A stretch of 64,000 nucleotides of DNA from Wyeomyia smithii (lineage: Eukaryota > Arthropoda > Insecta > Diptera > Culicidae), in NCBI RefSeq assembly GCF_029784165.1, contig NC_073694.1:40343006-40407005 (forward strand), read 5' to 3'. Positions 55,471-64,000 of this stretch are shown here, in pieces. The notes under the pieces were generated by a model. That model made no database searches and was not told where the DNA came from. It worked only from the letters and a program-made list of their open reading frames with translations. Each line of letters begins with the position of its first letter. Positions within the stretch are counted from its first letter, which is position 1. Made by a program: the position numbers and the translations under genes.

Positions 55471-58400
55471 TTAACCTTTGTTCTGTCAATATTAAAATCT
55501 GTCGCCAATTTTTGTTGCACTGTTTACCGCGCAGTTAATCTCAACAGGGATTTTCATGCCCGCTGGTAAAGTTAAACAACGAACACAATTAAACTTATTG
55601 GAACTATGAGGAGAGTTTTGAAAATTCAAACTTCGATTTTACAAACAGACTTGAAGGCAATCGTAATAGAAATAGCACGAAATTTGATTGAAATTTCAAA
55701 CTCTTCACTCTAATATGTCTTATAACAAAACAGCGAACATCAATGAATTTCCAAACTGGATTGCTTCAATTGTACGGAAAAATTCCACGAGTTGTAGTTC
55801 ACGATTTCCGAGATATTGAACAAAAGTCGAAAGAAAAAGAAGATTTGTCCTAGTATCATTTGATTTCGCAGCAAAATAAGCCGGTATTGATACGAGGAGA
55901 AGTCCTTCGTAAACCGTAAGGCGGCTTCTCGGAAGGATTCCGATTGATCTTTTTCGCGGAATAACAATATTTCCCGCTTATGCCGGTAAGTTATTTCTAC
56001 TCTCCGAAGTTGCTTCCGGCAGCACAGCTGAATTTATATACATCCATTTTTCGCTCCGTTAGCTCCAATTCTCGGCGGTTCGGGAATTGTTGTTTATTTC
56101 TTCAAGAAATCGTGGGAAGCAGAAAAGAAGAGTTAGAGAGTTAGAGTTTATTGATACGTTAGATGCTCCGCTCCAGCTGGAGCGGAAAATTCCTTTTACA
56201 GTTTGTCATATCGGGTACTTCCCCGCGGGGGAAGCACGCTTAGACAAGTAGATCCACTACTGGTTTAAAAAACTCATAAAAGACTAGAAAATATCTACAA
56301 ACTGGTGAATAAAATAAGAAAATATTTTGAGCCACAGTAACAGACTTGAATAGGATTAAATGTGAAAATAATAAAAAATATTAATTATTTTTAAACTAAA
56401 ACAAATTGGATATAATCAAAAACGGAAGCCAATAAAATTCAAAAAATAATAATTTTGAAACAATCCAAATCTTACTTCTATGGCCACAGATCGTGTAGAT
56501 CCTATGTCGAATCCAAAATACGCCTCCATAAATCGAAAGATTCTACACTTGAATACCCCAAGTGTAAAAGTGTACGCCTCCCCTCCTTCAACGTTCACGT
56601 TTCATGTTTGTAGAGCGCCACTAAAGAGGATCAATCTCCTAAAGAGCAAAAACTCGTGCCGATAAGTAGGCGGCGGAACCTAAGCTGGCTACGCAATCCG
56701 TTTTACTACCGTGAGATGACAAAATGATTTTTTCGAATATGGGGTTTTTATGCCAATTTGTTCATTATTCGAAGACCTATCTTCTGGTATCTTCCTTCGC
56801 GTTGTTACTTATCCGTACGTTGTATAAAATATAAAAAAAGAGACGTAGGCACCCATTTCAATACAAAAGTGGCGAGAAATTCATTCGTTTTTGGGCCGTG
56901 CTGAAAAACTGATCACTTGGATCTACGTCACAATGTCATATCACGGCAGTTTAAGATGAAACGGGACGTGGTCGCGATCAACTCGAATTTTGCAATCTAA
57001 TTTTTACTTGATTTATGAAGACTACGTACATGAAACTTTGATCAATTGTTTTCACAACTGTTGCATGCCTGAAGTAGCAATTTGAGTGCTGTTTATTTAG
57101 TGGAAGCCGAATTTTTTACGCTCAAACTACAAAAGTAAAAAGAACTCCAACCTCAAAATTGTATAGGAAAAGACCACAATTCCGTTTCACCTTAAGCTCT
57201 GTTCGCTGCCACAATTTGCCTCCTTACCTTGCGGCTCTCCTTGTTATCACACGGTACGAATGTACCAAGCAAGATATACGAATTAATCAACCACTTCGAA
57301 AATATTTCCATCCATCATCACCGCAGCATCATTTGTAGAACCACCGCGCTCGCTACCACACACCATTTTCTTAGTTTTCACAATGCTTATGGACTGGTGG
57401 TTCAATCCTCGCAGTTTCGCTTCTGAGAGCCGTGAAGGCCTTCTCCATGATACCTGCCTTTGCTAAACGAAAAGCCTTCCACAGCCATACCATAGCTCGA
57501 TACACGTTACTGAATCGTGCATCGCCTCGAAGTCAAAAGATATATAATGTAAGTTGTATTATCAAGAGTTATTGAGGATCTCGAAACTCGCCGACGCCTT
57601 AAGGTGAACATCTGATCCGTCTCGTTTAAAAACCGTACTGCTGTTCACCAACAAAGGCTTTCTTCTTCTATTAAACAGGATAAGGGAAAGAACTAGCGGA
57701 ATTGTGAAGAAGATAATTTAGGGCGGAGGGTAGTTGCTTCAGTCGAGTCTATATCCCTTCTTATAGATAGGGCATATGAGTCCTTTCAATCAGTCCGTAG
57801 GTAATTTCGTCAGACCGTACCCTCAAGATAATCTGGTGAATGTGTGGTTATGTGCTTCCACTGCTCGTTCAGGTCCACTTCAACAGGTTCATCGATCCAT
57901 CCATCATCTTTCTGAGTGAACTCTGCAGCAACTCCTTCCTGATAGCCTCTATCTTAGCTGTATCTTACCTTATCTTATCCTGGGATCATCCTCTCCTTTG
58001 GGGTTTCTTCAGGTTTTTCGTCCGAATGTTCGAACTTGCAAATGGCTTTCCCCTGGCCGCGGTGAGGTTTACTAGTCTTGATGGTAGAGTTAAGTCGTGC
58101 TGTGGGCACTCTCCTCTTTAACGTCGTCGGTTTTATCGTTTATCGGCTCGGCATTTTCAGAACCAATGTCGCGCCCCGATATCAAATACTCTCGAGCTAA
58201 TCAAACCACACTTTGAAGAATCAGTCCACGACGTTTTGCATCAAAAAATGCAAAAATTCTCTATTTTTCATGTACATTTTCACCTTCACACGCACTTAAG
58301 AAACTACCCATGCAGCATAAATCATAGTAACCCACGAGTCAACAGAAAACATTTGACAGCTCTATCAATCGAACTCTAACCGTGATCCACGAGGCCTATC

Positions 58401-58509
58401 TATCTCTGGATGGCAACAACTGGCAGGGCACTTCGTATTTCTCTTTCCCCACGAAGGCAGTGAGCTCCGAGGTGCAGCCAAGTTCCCCGAGAAGATATCG
58501 CTGTGACTG
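55471..58509. other. 3-kb stretch with no supported gene
   Basis: Unique-looking intronic DNA. It includes the perfect palindrome CCGCTCCAGCTGGAGCGG (56168-56185) and the inverted CTTCCCCGCGGGGGAAG (56218-56234), 33 bp apart. Short open frames of up to 93 codons are unrecognised. Confidence 0.45.
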
Positions 58510-58820
58510 GCAATTAGCGAAAAGGGCATGTCAAAATCGCACTTCTTTCGCTCTGGACTAGCCGTGAACGGGGAAATTTACCGTGCCTGCCGGAAGTTGC
58601 GTCGTTCATCAAGAAATACCATAAAAGCGAAGACGCCGTGCCAGAAGGACATGACGTCGGCTCACTATTCGAAGTGTTCGTTGGAGGCGATGGGGCAGCT
58701 GAATATTGATGTAGTACCCAATCTCCCAGCTGCGTTCCATCGAGTGTTTCTGGGCAAACCTGGAGTGTAAGCTCTACTTCCGCAATTTTGTCACAGAAAC
58801 TGAGAAGGAGTTGATAAATT
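58510..58820 (+). pseudogene. ITmD37E-type (IS630/Tc1) transposase C-terminal relic
   Basis: Such transposases cut and rejoin TA-flanked DNA transposons with a DD37E triad. Plus-strand frames give KSHFFRSGLAVNGEIYR, then (K)DMTSAHYSKCSLEAM with the second Asp, then after a shift SIECFWANLECKLYFRNF with the final Glu and VTETEKELIN to a stop at about 58819. One frameshift and a small deletion lie between the D and E segments. The N-terminal part and terminal inverted repeats were not found. Confidence 0.75.
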
Positions 58821-58928
58821 AAACGGAGAAAAAACTCAAAAACATGCCTACCAGAGTGTTCCAAAAAAAAATCTATATTGCAAAAGTCAAGGCGCTGACT
58901 CTAAATTGAAAGCCAATGTTATTCATAG

Positions 58929-59041
58929 TTGCTTGCTTGCTTGCTTAGATGGCCTTACGTCCTAAGACATGGCCTGCATAACGTGGTTCCGCCAATTAAC
59001 TCGGTCCATGGCTGCCTGCCTCCAGTTCAGCGGGCACATAA
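58929..59041. mobile_element. 113-bp insertion with 9-bp TSD
   Basis: The TSD TATTCATAG is at 58920-58928 and 59042-59050. The inserted sequence starts TTGCTTGCTTGCTTAGATGG and includes CCTTACGTCCTAAGACATGG and GGTCCATGGCTGCCTGCCTC. I have met this phrase as a recurrent mosquito repeat but have no class for it. It is non-coding. Confidence 0.65.
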
Positions 59042-59050
59042 TATTCATAG

Positions 59051-59479
59051 TATTTTTGTTGAACATTTAGACTTTCTCAAACATTGTTCGCAGATTGCCT
59101 AAACGTGATTTATGGAAAAATGACTTTTTCAAGATAAAAACCACTTTTTTGCACTTTTTGAAATTCTGTTCGATTCCCACATTTTTCCATATATTCTTCT
59201 GTTTTTCCAGGGTTTTTTTTTTATTTTTTTTATATGGATCTGTTCAGCATCGCATTCATCGCGTCGTTTGGGCGACCTGAAATCATTTTCTAAAAAAGAC
59301 GTCATGTTCTGCAAAAATACTATAAATAACATTATCTTTCAATTTACGGTTGAGCACCTCGACATTTTTAACATCGATTTTTTTGGAAAATCCTTATGCC
59401 TACATGCTAAGTAAGCTAATGTAATCGAGTAAGTTATCAAACTCAATTATCCATCTTAGTTTTTTATCATAATCCAAAA
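59051..59479. other. Intronic spacer, no gene
   Basis: AT-rich DNA with long T-runs. No element or exon recognised. Confidence 0.45.
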
Positions 59480-59960
59480 AACTCTACACTGGTTCCCTAC
59501 CACTGTTATCCGAGTTTCAACATGGATTTATGAAGAAACGGACAACTACTACAAGTCTCATCACGTTCACTAGATTTTTTCCAGCAGATCAATTAAGAGT
59601 GCTATATATTTAGGCGCTCGCATTCCCGCATTTTCTCCATCGCACCTGGTGTTCCACAAGGTAGCGTTCTAGGTCCGCTTATGTTTATATAATCCATCAA
59701 CAACCTGTGCTTTCGTTTGAAATCTGACAAAATTGCTGTGTGAATTGTGAAGCTCTTATGTTAGCATTACCCAAATAATTACTAGCTTGCAACGTTTTGC
59801 CTCCATACGAGAATTCGGAGTCATCGTTGATAATGAACTTCAGTTTAAGTAGCACATTTCCATCACTACTACTAAAGCGTTCACAGCTCAAGGATTTGAT
59901 AAACGTACCGCCTACAACTTCAACGGCATTTATGCCCTGAATGCGCTTCACTGGTCTTTG
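59480..59960 (+). pseudogene. LINE reverse transcriptase relic, plus strand
   Basis: The plus frames read EFQHGFMKKRTTTTSLITFTR (QHGFMKK-type start of RT), then the motif B region APGVPQGSVLGPLMF near 59645-59690. After shifts, FGVIVDNELQFK and HISITTT follow near 59810-59870. These are typical of jockey/CR1-type RTs. Motif C is not present, there are several stops, and both ends are undefined. Confidence 0.65.
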
Positions 59961-60469
59961 CCGGAGTCAGCTAACCTGCCCGGTACTCTCTGGGTTGTTT
60001 CTAATACACCTGATTTTTTTTTTTTTTGCACGACGATGCGTTCCGTGTAGAAAAACCGTGTTATTTTGAGAAACCGTGCAAAAAAATCGGGAATTTATTC
60101 AAGCATGCTGCCTTACTACGATGCCTAGTCTTGCATCGCGATGTGGATGCCATCTTTTGTATAGCTGGTAAGACATCGCATTTCATAGTTCAACCGTCCG
60201 CTCCGGATCAGTCATTGTTTAAGCCGCCCGTCACATGGAGAACAGACGCTCAGAATAGCTGCCCTCAAAGGGGAACCTTTACTGTCAGTTCACAACCAAG
60301 CATTCCCACCGGCTCTCTGATCTTTCCTTGGTTGCTGGAATTCCAGTTGATACTATGTGAAGGTAGGGATGGGAGTGGCAAAGCACCATGCTCTGGACCA
60401 CACTGGCGTCAATTTTTGTCAACTGGTACGAGTTGTAGTATCCAATGCCCATCCTTTTACCAACCAAAT
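59961..60469. other. No recognised gene
   Basis: A 152-codon plus frame (60026-60484) runs into the minisatellite and has no family resemblance. Probably non-coding. Confidence 0.4.
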
Positions 60470-61905
60470 CCAATCGCTATCTAAACGAGAACCAACTAAA
60501 ACCCAATAAAATACGGAACCGATCCGAATCCAACACAAATCCAATCGTTATCCAAACGAATTTCGACTAAAACCTAATACAACACGAAGCCGATCTAAAT
60601 CCAATTCAATTTCAATCAAAATCCAGTCCAAATTCAATTCCAACCCAATCCAAATTCTATCCAAATCCAATACATATCCAATCTAAATCCAATCCAATCC
60701 AAATCCAATCCAAACCCAATCCAAATCCAATCCAAATTCAATCCAAATCCAATCCAAATCCAATCCAAATCCAATCCAAATCCAATCCAAATTCAATCCA
60801 AATCCAATCCAAATCTGAATCAAATCCAAATCCAATCCAAACCGAATTCAAATCCAACCCAAACCGAATTCAAATCCAATCCAAATCCAATCCAAATCCA
60901 ATCCAAATCCAATCCAAATCCAATCCAAATCCAATCCAAATCCAATCCAAATCCAATCCAAATCCAATCCAAATCCAATCCAAATCCAATCCAAATCCAA
61001 TCCAAATCCAATCCAAATCCAATCCAAATCCAATCCAAATCCAATCCAAATCCAATCCAAATCCAATCCAAATCCAATCCAAATCCAATCCAAATCCAAT
61101 CCAAACCCAATCCAAATCCAATCCAAATCCAATCCAAATCCAATCTAAATCCAATCCAAATCTGAATCAAATCCAAATCCAATCCAAACCGAATTCGAAT
61201 CCAATCAAAATCCAGTCCAAATCCAATCGAAATCCAATTCAAATCCAATCCAAATCCAATCCAAATCCAATCCAAATCCAATCCAAATCCAATCCAAATC
61301 CAATCCAAGTCCAATCCAAATCCAATCCAAAACCAATCCAAATCCAATCCAAATCCAATCCAAACCCAATCCAATCCGAATCCAATCCAAATCCAATCCA
61401 AATCCAATCCAAATCCAATCCAAATCCAATCCAAATCCAATTCAAATCCAATCCAAAAACCAATCAAATTCCAGTCCAAATTCAATTCAAACCCAATCAA
61501 AATCCTATCCCAATCCAATCCAAATCCAATCCAAATCCAATCCAAATCCAATCCAAATCCAATCCAAATCCAATCTAAATACAATCCAAATCCAATCCAA
61601 ATCCAATCCAAATCCAATCCAAATCCAATCCAAATCCAATCCAAATCCAATCCAAATCCAATCCAAATCCAATCCAAATCCAATCCAAATCCAATCCAAA
61701 TCCAATCCAAATCCAATCCAAATCCAATCCAAATCCAATCCAAATCCAATCCAAATCCAATCCAAATCCAATCCAAATCCAATCTAAATCCAATCCAAAT
61801 CCAATCCAAATCCAATCCATATTTAATCCTAATCCAATGCAAATCCAATCCAAAATCATTCCAAATCTATTCCATATGCAATCAAAATGCAATTCAATAC
61901 CATTT
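60470..61905 (-). repeat. Minisatellite of 11-bp units
   Basis: The plus-strand unit is CCAAATCCAAT. It is degenerate at 60470-60690 and near 61140-61510, and very regular at 60870-61130 and 61505-61800. An 11-bp unit without stops makes all three minus-strand frames open over long distances. Each repeats the 11-residue DLDWIWIGFGL, the longest being 342 codons (60820-61848). This is a consequence of the period, not evidence of a protein. Confidence 0.95.
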
Positions 61906-63415
61906 CAAATTCCCTGCAAACACAAATTAAAAAAAAAAGAAACTTTTCATGAAAACAAATAATCCGTCGTATTAAATGTAGATGTTACTTGGGTTTTTTA
62001 ATAAAAAGATTCTTTTAAACTGATCATCACTTTGGAGTGGGTGGAAGAACATTCTCTGTATAAAATATGCTGCAATTTCTCCGTACTACGTGAAAGCTTT
62101 TCATCTTATTGCACATTCGTGGTTAAGCCGGGATTCACCTCGTTCGGTCAAACTGACAGCAATGAGAGGAAAATTCCCTCCAGTGACGGACTGCAAATGT
62201 ACAGTACATTACATTAAACATCCTCACATCATTATTAACTCTTCTCTCAAATCTTAATGATTTTCAAAGAAAAGCAACGGTTCTTTTATTTTATTAATCA
62301 ACATTCAGATTGTAAATTGTAAATATTAGTGATTCGACTTTAATTTATCCAGCGGAAATATTCCTGTACTCCTTTTGACCAGTGTGCATTCAAGTGACCT
62401 GTTTGGAATTGATAAGCAGGCAGGATTTTATCGCCAATGCTTCCCCATAAGCGGATCAACGTCGTCGAGTAGCAGAGACTGAAAAATCTATGTTGCACGC
62501 AAGAAAAATCTTTTTCAATTCGAAAAAACAGCATATCGTTTTTAATAGTTACTAATAATACCGTAATGTGATATTTATCTCCTAGGTATCACAACTTCGT
62601 TGCACAAACAATCCGATTAAACCAATGAAATGGAATATGCTTGAAGAATCTTCATCAAAGAAGCGGTGCAAAAATTGTCTCCCATTTTGCGCTGCGTACC
62701 ATTTTTTCGAGTGCGGTGATGGGAAAGTGTTGAAATGAAGCTGTATGCGCTTTTCTTTCACAGACACTAGCCGTTGGTAACCCTGGCCGGGTGGGGGCTG
62801 CGCACGTCGAATGGTTGTCCCTCACTGCAGCTGACAACTGACAACTGATGGGTATTAATAATATTGTGGGTGCAGTTGCTGTTCACTTTCATTCAATTTA
62901 ACACGCCACCACCATCGTCACCGGCACAGACTTTTCCTGGCTGCAAGTGATAGAACGGCAGTGAGGACAAGTGGGTTCACAATCTAGACAGAATCGCGGA
63001 TAAAGATATGCATGATGCTGTCATTTTATGGCGCGAGCGAATTTTGAATACACAATTAGTTGCGTGGAAGCTCTCTTTTGTTGCCCTTCCTTTAACTTGT
63101 TTAAGTATTCTGTCCACACTCTAACCACCAACTTTACAATTAAAGCTTAAATGGCAGCTCTTTTCAAGTAAATTTTCCGGGAAACTCTCACGGTGTGATA
63201 TTAAAAATATATTGCTATCCTGCTGTGTTCGCAAAATGGTATTTGACCTGATTTTAAAAAGCAAACATCCGCCCAAAGGCTCTTCTTCATCAATGGAAAC
63301 ACAACCGTTCCTGTCGCTGATATGATGTTCAGTTCAGTGACCAATAATGTGAAATTGTGAAGCATTTTCTGCTCGTTGTTATATATTTCATTCTTCCTGT
63401 TTTTCATTCATGCAG
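61906..63415. other. Intron end before GPCR exon, no gene
   Basis: Non-coding DNA that ends with TTCTTCCTGTTTTTCATTCATGCAG, a good polypyrimidine tract and acceptor. No other feature recognised. Confidence 0.5.
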
Positions 63416-63550
63416 GTTGGCTCGGATGACCCTGGTGGAGACGTACGAGAATCAGGCCCACTTCGACATCACGTATCTGATGTTCGTATGGTTCGCGTTC
63501 CTGCCGACGGTTATTGTTCCCTGGATTTACGCCAGCTGGGTGCTGTCGAG
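63416..63550 (+). CDS. Class A GPCR, exon with TM7
   Basis: A 135-bp exon, acceptor CATGCAG|G and donor AG|GTGAGT, phase 2 on both sides. The first G completes the Arg codon of the previous exon. 44 whole codons give RMTLVETYENQAHFDITYLM, then FVWFAFLPTVIVPWIYASWVLS. This is an extracellular loop 3 followed by TM7. The usual NPxxY is replaced by VPWIYASW, which is unusual for the family, where Asn-Pro-x-x-Tyr takes part in activation. The charged loop before it is short. The C-terminal tail lies beyond the window or further downstream. Confidence 0.88.
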
Positions 63551-64000
63551 GTGAGTTTCCATGTGAATTTTTCACCCCCGTGTAACCAACAACGGGCAGC
63601 CAAGCGTCCCCATCGACTGGAGACGCCTGGCTGCTCTCGAATGCGAAGTAAACACTCCCCACAAACTAGGTCGGCTCTTGCGGACTGGCACTTCACTTCA
63701 CAGCACCCGAATATATTACGATTAACGAGCCTCTCTGCCGTTGTGCCGTCGAAGCCCAGCCAAAATGCCATAAATATACGGTTCCTTTTCTCAGCATTTC
63801 TTATCGCTTCGTTCCTCTGTGACATTAAGCGTATATTATCACTGATGATGAGGCTCGTTATTTACTTTCAGCCATCATCTCTGCCACAACGCTTCACCGC
63901 CACCGGACGGGATAGATAGATGTACTGTGGTGGCAACATTCCGATTTCCTTAGTTTTGTTTTGCTTAGTGTCATATTCTTCTCGCTCGTTACCATGGCCT
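63551..64000 (+). other. Start of next GPCR intron
   Basis: It starts with GTGAGTTTCC. No further exon with matching phase was seen up to the window end, so the receptor's C-terminal exon is probably outside. Confidence 0.55.

Larger units (their letters stand above)
48639..63415 (+). other. GPCR intron (14.8 kb), repeat-filled
   Basis: It runs from GTAAGC at 48639 to TTCATGCAG at 63415. It contains, in order, an I-element 3' fragment, two mosquito-type repeats, an R1 fragment with a SINE, the foldback element, an ITmD37E relic, a 113-bp insertion, a LINE RT relic and an 11-bp minisatellite. No additional exon was recognised. Confidence 0.75.

Noticed and set aside
60026..60484. 152-codon frame as a host gene
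   Set aside because: It runs into the minisatellite and has no recognisable domain.
60820..61848. 342-codon open frame DLDWIWIGFGL repeats as a protein gene
   Set aside because: The frame is a product of an 11-bp repeat without stop triplets, and all three minus frames give the same peptide.
1..64000. CRISPR array, prokaryotic operons, phage or integron features
   Set aside because: The regular repeats lack spacers, and the introns, poly(A)-tailed LINEs and SINE show eukaryotic DNA.

Overview
The window looks like a repeat-dense piece of an insect nuclear genome, most likely a culicine mosquito (Aedes-type). The evidence is the repeat population: I-clade, R1-clade and jockey-clade non-LTR retrotransposons, an ITmD37E-type (IS630/Tc1) transposase relic, a tRNA-derived SINE, and a mosquito-style repeat opening with a CCTTTCT/AGAAAGG hairpin. 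Species is inferred, not proven.

Host gene. Three plus-strand exons (33686-33811, 48447-48638, 63416-63550) with canonical GT/AG borders and matching phases encode one continuous class A (rhodopsin-like) GPCR segment: the end of TM5, a Gly/Ser-rich third intracellular loop, TM6 and TM7. They are separated by introns of 14,635 and 14,777 bp, and the gene continues beyond both ends of what is seen. No other host coding exon could be supported. Everything from 33.8 to 63.4 kb other than these exons is intronic for this gene.

Layout. 1-10.4 kb: a 24-bp direct repeat flanks a 10.2-kb insert that holds a (GT)n tract, a 7.3-kb satellite of about 68-bp monomers with a recent 3,078-bp higher-order duplication, and one copy (A) of a non-coding repeat family called U1 here. 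10.4-14.1 kb: no gene seen. 14.1-23.7 kb: a decayed minus-strand R1-clade element carrying three nested insertions, each with its own target-site duplication (TSD): a jockey-clade relic, a 400-bp plus-strand R1-like 3' end, and a 4.3-kb U1 insertion. 24.9-25.8 kb: two diverged copies of an unclassified sequence and a 34-bp I-element stub with a 14-bp TSD. 25.9-31.8 kb: a nearly intact minus-strand I-clade element (copy 1) with one nonsense codon in ORF2.

Intron 1 (33.8-48.4 kb) holds several inverted-repeat elements, a tRNA-like sequence, a decayed minus-strand LINE reverse transcriptase split by a MITE (M1), and a second M1 copy that is itself split by a full-length plus-strand I-clade element (copy 2, ORF1 open, ORF2 broken). 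Intron 2 (48.6-63.4 kb) holds a 3' fragment of the I element, two mosquito-type repeats, an R1 fragment hit by a SINE, a 976-bp foldback palindrome, an ITmD37E relic, a 113-bp insertion with TSD, another LINE RT relic and a 1.4-kb minisatellite of 11-bp units.

The only genes that work together are ORF1 and ORF2 of the I-clade element (nucleic-acid-binding protein; endonuclease/RT/RNase H). The main interest is the layered insertion history, which can be ordered from TSDs, and the U1 insertions, which carry unusually long 22- and 24-bp flanking duplications and end in GCTCAT-type tails but show no coding sequence.
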